A stretch of DNA of 7,447 nt, from contig JAGIXO010000086.1 of assembly GCA_026122915.1 (NCBI GenBank), forward strand, positions 1-7,447. Reading direction: 5' to 3'. The notes under the pieces were generated by a model. That model saw nothing but the letters and a program-made list of their open reading frames with translations, did no database searches and was not told the DNA's origin. Shown one piece after another: positions 1 through 5,884 of this stretch; within the stretch, counting starts at the first letter, position 1, and the number at the start of each line of letters is the position of its first letter. The DNA comes from Candidatus Electronema nielsenii (GTDB lineage: Bacteria; Desulfobacterota; Desulfobulbia; Desulfobulbales; Desulfobulbaceae). A program made the translations under genes and the position numbers.

Positions 1-186
1 AGGCCCCTGTGCCTGCCCGAATCTTGCCTTCAGACGCATTGCGTTGTATTCTTGCAGCAGTAGAAAGATGGAATTAAACAGGATGGAGGCAAAGAATGTT
101 CAGCTTGCCTTGCCCTCATAAATTGCATACAGTGAAGGTATGCCTTCTCTTGCCAAAAGAACAAGCAGCGCACTGAGATAAAACAT
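1..186 (-). pseudogene. membrane-protein remnant with in-frame stop, open at window edge
   Basis: On the minus strand a reading frame opens with ATG at 186-184. It gives 28 residues starting MFYLSALLVLLAREGIPSL, meets TGA at 102-100, then stays open in the same frame for 33 codons to base 1 (TFFASILFNSIFLLLQEYNA...). Both halves contain hydrophobic stretches that could be membrane helices. The related segment at 732-812, read in the same direction, has TGG where this copy has TGA, so the stop looks like a Trp-to-stop change in a once-coding sequence. The ATG lies one base from the divergent start of the toxin remnant, leaving no room for a promoter. I do not recognise the family. It could also be chance open frame in a non-coding repeat. 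Confidence 0.35.
23..103. repeat. direct repeat, copy 1 (~80-90 bp)
   Basis: This copy matches 732-812 in the same orientation. By eye there are four isolated single-base differences and one cluster of about six mismatches (34-39) over about 81 bases. Similarity extends leftward to about base 12 if a 3-base gap is allowed. Read on the minus strand, both copies encode nearly the same peptide, with core SIL(F/L)NSIFLLLQEYNA, and several differences are silent or conservative. That suggests the repeat derives from coding DNA. The two copies bracket the broken toxin-antitoxin pair. Confidence 0.85.
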
Positions 187-187
187 C

Positions 188-435
188 ATGAGGCAATTCC
201 GCTGGAATCATGAAAAGAATCTGAAGCTCTCGGAAGAACGGGGCATCTCCTTTGAGACCATCGTGTACGCAATCCGCAAAGGCGATGTGATTGACGTGGT
301 TGATATGCTGTCAATATCAATAACTACGTCTATCTTGTGCCTTTTGTCAGAGAAGAAGACGACGTTCATTTCCTGAAAACCATCATTCCAAGCCGGAAAG
401 CCACCCGGCAGTATTTGCGGAGGCATGAAGAATGA
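188..435 (+). pseudogene. BrnT-like toxin, broken by an internal frame-shifting deletion
   Basis: The first frame (from ATG 188) reads FRWNHEKNLKLSEERGISFE and then GDVIDVVD, which is typical of the N-terminal half of small BrnT-type toxins (RNase-like, about 90 residues). After base 304 the frame is wrong. The family's C-terminal half continues instead in the frame containing 313-435: NINNYVYLVPFVREEDDV, then FLKTIIPSRKATRQYL, ending at TGA 433-435. The family normally has about ten more residues between these halves (a HPNQ..Y-like stretch). An out-of-frame deletion of roughly 30 bases near 304 therefore explains both the gap and the frame change. The annotated-looking 62-codon product ending at 376 would lack the conserved C-terminal half and is unlikely to be active. 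The stop overlaps the antitoxin start as ATGA. Family assignment is by recalled sequence pattern. Confidence 0.75.
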
Positions 436-662
436 ACGATGATGCGCTTGATTCTTATGAGCAGGAAATCCTTGACGCTTTTGAGCAGGGAAAGTTGAAG
501 TCTGTTCCCAATGTGGAAGCAGAAATCGCCGCTGCCCGCGAAGCGGCGGCAAACACGCTTGACCTGCGCAGGCAGATGGACATCTGCCTGACAGAGCAGG
601 ACTTCGATCTTGCCAGCATCAGAGGGTTGAAGACGGCATTCCATGTCAGGCCGTCTTGTTGA
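432..662 (+). pseudogene. BrnA/CopG-like antitoxin, frameshifted near its C-terminus
   Basis: It starts at ATG 432, overlapping the toxin stop by four bases (ATGA), as expected for a coupled toxin-antitoxin pair. The N-terminal part (MNDDALDSYEQEILDAFEQG, then KLKSVPNVEAE) and the LRRQMDICLTEQDFDLASI segment resemble antitoxins that follow these toxins, where a short ribbon-helix-helix DNA-binding end follows. After codon 618-620 the expected ending of the type (E-D/E-G-I-P-x-Q-x-L) is found in a different frame: 623-661 reads RVEDGIPCQAVLL. The actual frame runs into RGLKTAFHVRPSC and stops at 660-662. A deletion of about 10 bases near 620 would account for this. Even the restored frame lacks the usual final residues, so the 3' end is further eroded. 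Both partners being broken fits a dead module. Confidence 0.7.
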
Positions 663-700
663 AAGAAGGCTGTAGCGGCTCTTCCCAACACCTCAATTAC

Positions 701-722
701 TGGGGTTCATGCATGAACCCCA
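701..722. repeat. perfect 22-bp palindrome
   Basis: Every base of 701-711 pairs with 722-712 (TGGGGTTCATG and its exact complement, no spacer). There is no T-run on either side, so it is not a standard terminator. It abuts the start of repeat copy 2, and copy 1 has no equivalent. It could be a dyadic protein-binding site, a recombination junction or a hairpin end of a lost mobile element. The sequence alone does not decide. Confidence 0.9.
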
Positions 723-731
723 ACCTGCCCG

Positions 732-812
732 CTTGCCTTCAGGTCGTATGCGTTGTATTCTTGCAGCAGCAGAAAGATGGAATTCAACAGGATGGAGGCA
801 AGGAATGTCCAG
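732..812. repeat. direct repeat, copy 2 (~80-90 bp)
   Basis: This is the partner of 23-103, same orientation, 709 bases away. Similarity can be followed from about 724. Its minus-strand reading has TGG where copy 1 has TGA, so this copy keeps the uninterrupted codon. The homology stops close to 812 on one side and close to the palindrome on the other. Confidence 0.85.
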
Positions 813-920
813 AACGGTCACGCTGCGGCTTGACAAGCAGCTACACAGCAAATTCAGTCGAGGGGCTTGCCGATGCCGAAGCCAAGCGGGGCCGTGGGTG
901 TGAGCAACGATTGACGGCAT

Positions 921-960
921 AAAAGAGAAAGAGCAGGGTCACAGCCTCGCCGTGTGACCC
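921..960 (-). terminator. intrinsic terminator of the aromatic amino acid gene
   Basis: On the minus strand an 8-bp perfect stem (GGGTCACA at 960-953 with TGTGACCC at 943-936) encloses a 9-base loop. It is followed by a T-rich tail, TGCTCTTTCTCTTTT, down to 921. It lies 14 bases past the stop codon of the prephenate dehydratase/dehydrogenase gene, as expected for its terminator. Confidence 0.8.
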
Positions 961-974
961 GACCCCTAACCACG

Positions 975-2675
975 TTAAATCATCGCACCCAGCACCTTGT
1001 CCACGGCCTTGGCTTGATCCATCCGGTTCTGAAGAAAGCGTTCAGTTAAATGCTTGCGGTTCTGCTCAATCAGGCCGCATAGCTCCTGAATCTTAGCCTT
1101 GTCGCCCATCGCCATCACTCGCTCCAGATTAAGGGCAAAATCCCGGACAATCTTGCCGCTCTCACCACGCATGGAGAGAATCTCCGCATAGGTACGCGGA
1201 TTCTGCGAATGCGCCCGCGCCATCGCCAAGATTGGGTAAAGGGAAGTCAGGGTGCAGTGGCCCGCGATCTCGTCAGCAGTGATTTGATTCTCCGCCAAGG
1301 TCATAGCCAAGGCCACAGAAACAGCGGTGGGTAGCTTCTGACCAATACCCATGAGCAAATCGTGGCGGAGAGCGGAATCATAATGAATGCTCGCACCGTG
1401 TTTGTAGAGGAACGCTTCAAACTCGCTGCAAAATCTACCACTGCGCCGCGTTCGCACCACCACCGCGTTTTTGTCCTTCATTGCAGCTGCTGCTGGCCCC
1501 CAGAGGTTATGCACCAGCATCACCTCGACCCCGCTGCCAGTACATTCCAGCGCGGTGCTGACCGTGCTGTCCGCTTCGCCCGCCAGTAGGATCAGAGCCT
1601 TGCCGTCAGTAATCAACGGGCCGTATTGCCGTACCGTGTCTGCGGTGACTGAAATCGGCACACAGACCAGCACCACATCCACTTCGGCAATCATTTGCTC
1701 CGGTCTCAGCTCAGTATTGCGCCCGGTCATGAAAACGCGGTAGCCCTCGTTCTCTAACCGCTCGGCAAACCACGCGCTCATGTCGCCGGTGCCGATGAAG
1801 CCGACCGAACGGATGTGTTTGGGCCGCATATCAACACGAGGAAAGCAGCCCAGCAGACGGAGAGAATGCTTCTGGCCGACAATGCGCTCTTCAATCTGAG
1901 CAATTGCCCCTGCCATCGCCTCGTCCTCGATGTGGCCTTCCGCCTCCACGTAGATTTGCAACTTCTGGGTCTGCGGGTCGTTCTCCGAACTCATATCGAG
2001 GATATTGATCCCGCGGCGAGCGAATTCACCCAAGATATCAACCAAGAGACCAACACGGTCATCGAGCGGTTTGGTTAGCAAGGCCGTCGAATCGTAGCCT
2101 GTGGGCCGGGCAAGCTCGCGACCCAGCACAGCATAACGGGTGCGACTGTGCGGTGCCACCTCGCGCTCGGCGATGTGCAAGCCGTAAGCAAGGAGCATTT
2201 CAGCGGTGTCGATGACTCCGCAGCTGTGCGGCCCCTGCGCCCGGACGCGAGCCAAGGCAAGATCAAGATCAGCAACGCTGGTCAGAGCGATATCAGGGAA
2301 CGTGCGACTAATATATTCCTCGCACTGGCGGAACACGGCCCGACGACCCAGCAGCGTTTTCAACTCCTCTGGCTGCGTACTTGGAGTGAAAACACCAAGC
2401 GAAAGGCTCACCGGCAGCACCACGTTGTCGATCCACCAGCCTGCTTTGATCTGACTGAACAGACCGAAATACTGGGTGCCGCTGCCTTCGCGGGTGTTAT
2501 AAACCGGCAGCACTGCTCGGTCGATTGCTCCAGTAACAAAAGCGGCAAGCAGGCCGTTCGTGTGCGGAAAGGCTTTCAGCTCGGCAGTCGGATCATGCAG
2601 GGTAGCAGCCTGCCACGCATGAGAATGCGGTGGGCCAAGGGTGCCGATAATCAATTTTTGTGGTTGTTCAGGCAT
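975..2675 (-). CDS. prephenate dehydratase-like / ACT / prephenate dehydrogenase fusion
   Basis: This 566-residue protein joins both terminal branches of aromatic amino acid synthesis: prephenate to phenylpyruvate (Phe) and prephenate to 4-hydroxyphenylpyruvate (Tyr). Residues about 5-200 are a divergent prephenate dehydratase domain. It has AIDRAVLPVYNT at 50-61 and TRY at 179-181, where the family has TRF. The family's SHPQ loop before the QC at 117-118 is not recognisable. Residues about 205-285 are an ACT domain (DRVGLLVDILGEFARRGINI), probably the feedback site. The Phe-binding GALV motif reads GLLV (209-212) and ESRP is not evident. Residues about 288-566 are a TyrA-type dehydrogenase with nucleotide loop GFIGTGDMS (292-300), VCVPISVT (337-344) and VHNLWGP (388-394), whose H389 matches the catalytic His of LHPMFGP in E. 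coli TyrA. There is no chorismate mutase domain. No good Shine-Dalgarno precedes ATG 2675; I chose it because the domain begins at once. It has its own promoter and terminator. The dehydrogenase call is firm, dehydratase activity less so. Confidence 0.9.
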   Translation of the reverse strand: MPEQPQKLIIGTLGPPHSHAWQAATLHDPTAELKAFPHTNGLLAAFVTGAIDRAVLPVYNTREGSGTQYFGLFSQIKAGWWIDNVVLPVSLSLGVFTPSTQPEELKTLLGRRAVFRQCEEYISRTFPDIALTSVADLDLALARVRAQGPHSCGVIDTAEMLLAYGLHIAEREVAPHSRTRYAVLGRELARPTGYDSTALLTKPLDDRVGLLVDILGEFARRGINILDMSSENDPQTQKLQIYVEAEGHIEDEAMAGAIAQIEERIVGQKHSLRLLGCFPRVDMRPKHIRSVGFIGTGDMSAWFAERLENEGYRVFMTGRNTELRPEQMIAEVDVVLVCVPISVTADTVRQYGPLITDGKALILLAGEADSTVSTALECTGSGVEVMLVHNLWGPAAAAMKDKNAVVVRTRRSGRFCSEFEAFLYKHGASIHYDSALRHDLLMGIGQKLPTAVSVALAMTLAENQITADEIAGHCTLTSLYPILAMARAHSQNPRTYAEILSMRGESGKIVRDFALNLERVMAMGDKAKIQELCGLIEQNRKHLTERFLQNRMDQAKAVDKVLGAMI

Positions 2676-2716
2676 GATGCAGAGTCAGGAGGCGAACGGA
2701 GTTGAAGTTTTCTGCC

Positions 2717-2744
2717 ATTATACCCCCTGCCCCTGCTTTCACAA
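2717..2744 (-). promoter_or_regulatory. sigma70-like promoter of the aromatic amino acid gene
   Basis: Read on the minus strand, TTGTGA (2744-2739) and a perfect TATAAT (2722-2717) are separated by 16 bases. Transcription would start near 2710, giving an untranslated leader of about 35 bases before ATG 2675. The leader contains no Phe- or Tyr-rich leader peptide and no T-rich attenuator. Regulation may therefore act through the ACT domain rather than by attenuation (inference). Confidence 0.65.
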
Positions 2745-2754
2745 GATGAATTGC

Positions 2755-2792
2755 CTTGCTCTCCAAATTATGCAACAAATGCGAAGAGCAAG
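2755..2792 (-). terminator. possible weak terminator hairpin after thiC
   Basis: Directly after the thiC stop, the minus strand has an 8-bp perfect inverted repeat, CTTGCTCT (2792-2785) with AGAGCAAG (2762-2755), around a 22-base loop. No T-run follows, so it is not a canonical intrinsic terminator. It could slow transcription from thiC before the downstream promoter, or stabilise the mRNA end. Confidence 0.3.
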
Positions 2793-2798
2793 ACGATT

Positions 2799-4082
2799 TT
2801 ACAGCAGTCCCTTCAGCCGTTTCATCGAGCAGAAGTCGCCGCACATGGTGCAAACGCCTTTGTCCGCAGGCTCAGAAGAGGCACGGTAGGCGCGCGCTTT
2901 CTCCGGGTCAAGGGCAAGGGTGAACTGGCCTTCCCAGTCCAAGCTGCCCCGTGCCGCGCTCATCGCGTGATCCAAGTCCGCCGCGCCGGGAATGCCTTTG
3001 GCCAAGTCACCCGCATGAGCAGCGATCTTAGAGGCGATGATGCCCTCCTTCACGTCGTCAGCGGAAGGCAGGCGCAGGTGTTCTGCCGGAGTGACGTAGC
3101 AGAGAAAATCCGCCCCGTGCATGGCCGCCAGCGCGCCGCCAATCGCCGAGGTGATATGATCATAACCCGGCGCAATGTCCGTCACCAGCGGGCCGAGTAC
3201 ATAAAAAGGCGCGTGGTGGCAGAGCTTCTTTTGCAGCTTCATGTTCATCTCCACCTCATGCAGGGGCACATGGCCCGGCCCTTCAATCATCACCTGCACG
3301 TTGTGCGCCCAAGCCCGCTTGGTCAGTTCGCCGAGCGTGATCAGCTCCTCGATCTGCGGTGCGTCTGTCGAATCCTTGATTGCGCCGGGCCGGAGACCAT
3401 CGCCAAGGCTGATGCAGACATCATGCTGCTCGCAAATAGCAAGCAGCCGGTCGAAGTGCTCGTAGAAGGGATTTTCCTGACCCGTCTTCGCCATCCACTC
3501 GAACAAGATCGCCCCGCCCCTGCTGACTATGCCGCAGAGCCGTTTATTAAGGCGCAGACTGCTGGCGCACTTCTGATTCAGGCCGGCATGAATGGTGATG
3601 AAATCAATGCCGTTCTCCGCGTGAATGCGCACGGTCTCAAACCAGTCCTCTACCGTGATCTGCTCGGTGGGCTTGCCAGTGCGGGTGATGGTGTCGTAGA
3701 TCGGTACGGTGCCAATCATCACCGGCACTTCCGCCACTAACCGCTTGCGGAAGCCTTCTGTGTCGCCGGACACGCTCAAATCCATGATCGCATCGGCTTT
3801 AAACTTGAGCGACAGACGGGCCTTGTTCATCTCGCCCTCGAACGAGCAGACATCCTTGGACACGCCCAGATTGACGTTGATCTTGGTCTTCAAACCCTGA
3901 CCAACCCCGGCTGCCTTGAGATTGTGGTGGTGCTTGTTGGCCGGAATGGCGATGCGTCCCTGCGCCACCCGCTCCAGCAAAAGCTGTTCAGAAATAACCT
4001 CATTCGCCAGCACTTCCCGCATCTGCGGGGTAATGATGCCTTTGCGGGCCGCGTCCATCTGGGTGGTGTATGCTTGTGTCAT
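2799..4082 (-). CDS. thiC: phosphomethylpyrimidine synthase ThiC
   Basis: ThiC is a radical-SAM enzyme that rearranges aminoimidazole ribotide into 4-amino-5-hydroxymethyl-2-methylpyrimidine phosphate (HMP-P), the pyrimidine half of thiamine. The 427 residues show family signatures throughout: INVNLGVSKD near residue 70, SVSGDTEGFR near 104, VPIYDTI near 127, ISLGDGLRPG near 245, MIEGPGHVPL near 286 and GPLVTDIAPGYDHI near 317. The C-terminal cluster-binding motif is CTMCGDFC (C411, C414, C418), spaced CX2CX3C, one residue shorter than the CX2CX4C of E. coli-type ThiC. The length (~430) and this ending suggest the short form I associate with anaerobes and archaea. ATG 4082 follows AGGAG five bases upstream. 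It sits downstream of thiD2E, separated by 154 bases that hold a 23-bp repeat array. Its product is the substrate of the ThiD2 domain encoded next door. Confidence 0.97.
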   Translation of the reverse strand: MTQAYTTQMDAARKGIITPQMREVLANEVISEQLLLERVAQGRIAIPANKHHHNLKAAGVGQGLKTKINVNLGVSKDVCSFEGEMNKARLSLKFKADAIMDLSVSGDTEGFRKRLVAEVPVMIGTVPIYDTITRTGKPTEQITVEDWFETVRIHAENGIDFITIHAGLNQKCASSLRLNKRLCGIVSRGGAILFEWMAKTGQENPFYEHFDRLLAICEQHDVCISLGDGLRPGAIKDSTDAPQIEELITLGELTKRAWAHNVQVMIEGPGHVPLHEVEMNMKLQKKLCHHAPFYVLGPLVTDIAPGYDHITSAIGGALAAMHGADFLCYVTPAEHLRLPSADDVKEGIIASKIAAHAGDLAKGIPGAADLDHAMSAARGSLDWEGQFTLALDPEKARAYRASSEPADKGVCTMCGDFCSMKRLKGLL

Positions 4083-4097
4083 TTGTTCTCCTGAAGT

Positions 4098-4212
4098 TAG
4101 TCCCGCATTGCCATAGCACGTATGTCGGTCGGACTATAACGCTTAGGTCGGAGCGACATAAGCACTTATGTCCGACTGACATAAGCACTATAGTCGGAGG
4201 GACATAAGCGTT
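4098..4212. repeat. 23-bp-period tandem dyad repeat array A
   Basis: Four consecutive 23-base units start at 4121, 4144, 4167 and 4190, with exact period and no spacers. A degenerate fifth unit (4098-4120) lies before them. Phased by symmetry, each unit approximates CTTATGTC-N5-GACATAAG plus two bases. This creates dyads both inside units and across unit junctions; the clearest is GACATAAG-CA-CTTATGTC at 4155-4172. Some arms are imperfect (CTTAGGTC, CTATAGTC). The array fills most of the gap between thiD2E and thiC and ends 15 bases before the thiC start. If transcribed with the operon it could fold into alternative hairpins; as DNA it would display regularly spaced half-sites. No open frame through it looks coding. 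Confidence 0.92.
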
Positions 4213-4236
4213 ATGATCGCCGCAGGCAACGCAGGC

Positions 4237-5277
4237 TCATGGTTGCGCTGCTGCCATAATTTGTTGAATCTCCCTGACCCGCTGCCCGATGTCTTCCGCG
4301 CCGATGATTTCCGTGACCAAGCAGATGGTCTTTGCGCCATGCGCCAGCACCTGCGGCAGGGTCTCCCGTTTGATGCCGCCAATGGCGACAAAGGGAATAT
4401 GGACGTTTTTGGCAACATAGTCGAGATAATTCAGCCCAACGGGAGCGCAGACATCCTCTTTGGTCTGGGTGCTGAAGATTGGCCCTACGCCGATGTAGTC
4501 CGCGCCGTCGCGCACCGCCTGTTCCGCTTGCTCCGGGCTGTGGGTTGAGCAACCAATGAGCAGCCCCGGCGCAATCCGGCGCAGCTCGCTCACCGGCAGG
4601 TCGTCCTGCCCCTGATGCACGCCATCCGCGCCGACCATCAGGGCGATCTCGGCATAATCATTGATGATGAAGAGTGCGCCCGCGTCTGCGGTGATGCGGC
4701 GGATGGTCAGGCATTCTTCGTAGATCGCCCTGATGCTCTTATCCTTCAGCTTTTCCCGGTACTGAATGATCTGCACCCCGGCATCGATCATCTGCTGGGC
4801 CACGTCCGCGTTGCTGCGGCCAAGGGAGAACTTCTCGCCGAGGATGCCGTATATGCCCGCAGGCAGGCTGCGGCGGAAGAGCGGCAGGAAACGGGATTCC
4901 AGCTCATAGACGCTAAAGCGCAGCTGCTCCAGTTGCTTGCCCGCCGTGTATTCGCCCTGCGCCTTGAGGACTTCCTCCAAGGTTCTCGCGGCCTCCTGCA
5001 CCCGCTTGAAGTTGGCCTGGGCGGTGTCACGCAGACCGCTGCGCTGGTCGGTCAGGCTTTGCCCGGAAGTGCTTTTGCCCACGTCGTCCGCCGCGTTGCG
5101 GGCAGCGAGCAGACTGCTCTCACGGCCTCGGAAGAGGTTGCGCACCGTATGGCGCAGGTGGCGTAACTCCGCAGAAAGCTCCTGCTGATTAAAGGAGAAA
5201 CGGGCGATGTCTTCCAATACCCGCAGGCCCTCGGCAGCGCGGTTGATGTTTGCGTCAAGGAGTCTGGATTCGTTCAT
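4237..5277 (-). CDS. thiE: ThiD2-ThiE fusion: HMP-P kinase and thiamine-phosphate synthase
   Basis: This 346-residue fusion carries two consecutive steps of thiamine synthesis. Residues 1 to about 135 are a helical domain beginning MNESRLLDANINRAAEGLRV. I match it to ThiD2, the monofunctional HMP-phosphate kinase often fused to ThiE; it is unrelated to ordinary ThiD. Residues about 138-346 are a TIM-barrel thiamine-phosphate synthase. Its motifs are QYREK (172-176), IINDYAE (204-210), GADGVHQGQDD (216-226), IGCSTHS (241-247), GVGPIFSTQTK (263-273) and AIGGI (298-302). ThiC makes HMP-P, ThiD2 converts it to HMP-PP, and ThiE couples that to the thiazole phosphate. ATG 5277 is supported by the conserved N-terminus. 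The only upstream Shine-Dalgarno-like sequence, TAAGGAA, overlaps the stop codon of hicB 14 bases away, so translation is probably coupled to hicB and there is no room for a separate promoter or riboswitch. The ThiE call is firm; the ThiD2 label rests on recalled family knowledge. Confidence 0.95.
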   Translation of the reverse strand: MNESRLLDANINRAAEGLRVLEDIARFSFNQQELSAELRHLRHTVRNLFRGRESSLLAARNAADDVGKSTSGQSLTDQRSGLRDTAQANFKRVQEAARTLEEVLKAQGEYTAGKQLEQLRFSVYELESRFLPLFRRSLPAGIYGILGEKFSLGRSNADVAQQMIDAGVQIIQYREKLKDKSIRAIYEECLTIRRITADAGALFIINDYAEIALMVGADGVHQGQDDLPVSELRRIAPGLLIGCSTHSPEQAEQAVRDGADYIGVGPIFSTQTKEDVCAPVGLNYLDYVAKNVHIPFVAIGGIKRETLPQVLAHGAKTICLVTEIIGAEDIGQRVREIQQIMAAAQP

Positions 5278-5291
5278 AGGTGGGCTATTCC

Positions 5292-5621
5292 TTACCGGCT
5301 TAATTTGGAACTCGCCAGCCGGTTCAAGCTGATTCCTGTTTCTGCTGCTTTCAGGGCAAGATCACGATGGACATCAGGAGGGACACGAACCATCAATCTG
5401 CCACTGAATTGCTTCACAGCAAGAGGCTCTGGCACTGGCTCCTTATTTTCCTGCATATCTTGGATGACACCTGCAACCACCTGACGAATACCCTTCAGTG
5501 CGGCTTCGTGCGTCTTTGCCAGCCAGCTCAGGCTGGGAAACTCTGCGCACAGTCCAACGTATTCGTTGTCATCTTCCGACCACGTAACCCGGTAGGTGTA
5601 ATGATCATTCTTGAGTGCCAT
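5292..5621 (-). CDS. hicB: HicB-type antitoxin
   Basis: This 109-residue protein has the two-part HicB layout. The N-terminal HicB/RNase H-like fold (residues about 5-60; YTYRVTWSEDDNEYVGLCAE, then KTHEAALKGIRQVV) would bind and block the toxin. A short C-terminal segment (about 73-109; GRLMVRVPPDVHRDLALKA) looks like a ribbon-helix-helix DNA-binding domain for autoregulation of the operon. ATG 5621 has a strong GGAGG six bases upstream. The gene overlaps the 3' end of hicA by 17 bases, so the order is toxin then antitoxin. It is followed after 14 bases by thiD2E. The C-terminus ends rather abruptly (SKLSR) but no lesion is visible. Confidence 0.88.
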   Translation of the reverse strand: MALKNDHYTYRVTWSEDDNEYVGLCAEFPSLSWLAKTHEAALKGIRQVVAGVIQDMQENKEPVPEPLAVKQFSGRLMVRVPPDVHRDLALKAAETGISLNRLASSKLSR

Positions 5622-5868
5622 GCTCCACCTCCAATCGCTCGACAGCTTTGAGAACCTGCTTCACCTGATACGCCTTTGCCTTGCCCTTGTCATTCTGGAT
5701 ATTGACACGGGGATCGCCTTGCCAAGGGGTTTTGTACACTGTATGGCTGGAGCCGGACTGACGCGGTTGGCCGAAATAGTGCTCGCAGACCTTGCAAAGA
5801 TCAGCAAACTTCACGTCCTTCGGATTGTTCCTGAACTGCTTCAGCATGTCGTGTATGTTGCTGCTCAT
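5605..5868 (-). CDS. hicA: HicA-like mRNA-interferase toxin
   Basis: This is an 87-residue protein if the start is ATG 5868. I chose that start because AGGTG lies five bases upstream and the domain begins just after it; the frame stays open to 6006, but that extension runs through the upstream zinc-finger gene and looks like shadow sequence. HicA toxins are small double-stranded-RNA-binding-fold ribonucleases with one catalytic His in a G-S-H-like turn. Here that is SGSSHTVYKTPW (residues 38-49), with H42, followed by VNIQNDKGKAKAYQVKQVLK. The protein has an N-terminal helix (FADLCKVCEHYFG) longer than in E. coli HicA, which is shorter overall. The 17-base overlap with hicB and shared direction support a functional pair. 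Confidence 0.83.
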   Translation of the reverse strand: MSSNIHDMLKQFRNNPKDVKFADLCKVCEHYFGQPRQSGSSHTVYKTPWQGDPRVNIQNDKGKAKAYQVKQVLKAVERLEVEHGTQE

Positions 5869-5884
5869 AGCTGCACCTGAGACG

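Larger units (their letters stand above)
663..922. other. gene-free stretch after the dead toxin-antitoxin pair
   Basis: There is no convincing gene here. It holds the perfect 22-bp palindrome (701-722) and the second copy of the direct repeat (732-812). The minus-strand peptide of that copy (FWTFLASILLNSIFLLLQEY...) is open from the codon after a TGA at about 820 to a TGA just inside the palindrome, so it is a short coding fossil at best. Open frames on either strand have no family resemblance and no ribosome binding site. Nothing further is visible in 813-922. Confidence 0.6.

Noticed and set aside
693..920. Overlapping short frames on both strands after the antitoxin remnant
   Set aside because: They read through the palindrome and repeat copy 2 and show no recognisable motif or ribosome binding site.
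2668..2718. Possible leader peptide before the aromatic amino acid gene (MAENFNSVRLLTLHHA)
   Set aside because: Its ATG overlaps the -10 TATAAT, so it would not be transcribed from that promoter. It has one Phe and no Tyr, and no attenuator hairpin follows.
2751..3740. 329-codon open frame on the plus strand, opposite thiC
   Set aside because: It is the complement of a highly conserved thiC. The product is Arg/His/Val-rich with no domain, and there is no ribosome binding site; long antisense frames are expected over such genes.
4083..4236. TPP riboswitch before thiC
   Set aside because: No CTGAGA...GAACCTGAT-like thi-box core is present; the gap is filled by the 23-bp repeats.
5877..5882. 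CTGAGA thi-box-like hexamer
   Set aside because: It is on the plus strand, opposite the direction of the thi genes, at the zinc-finger/hicA junction, and no other part of the TPP aptamer is nearby.
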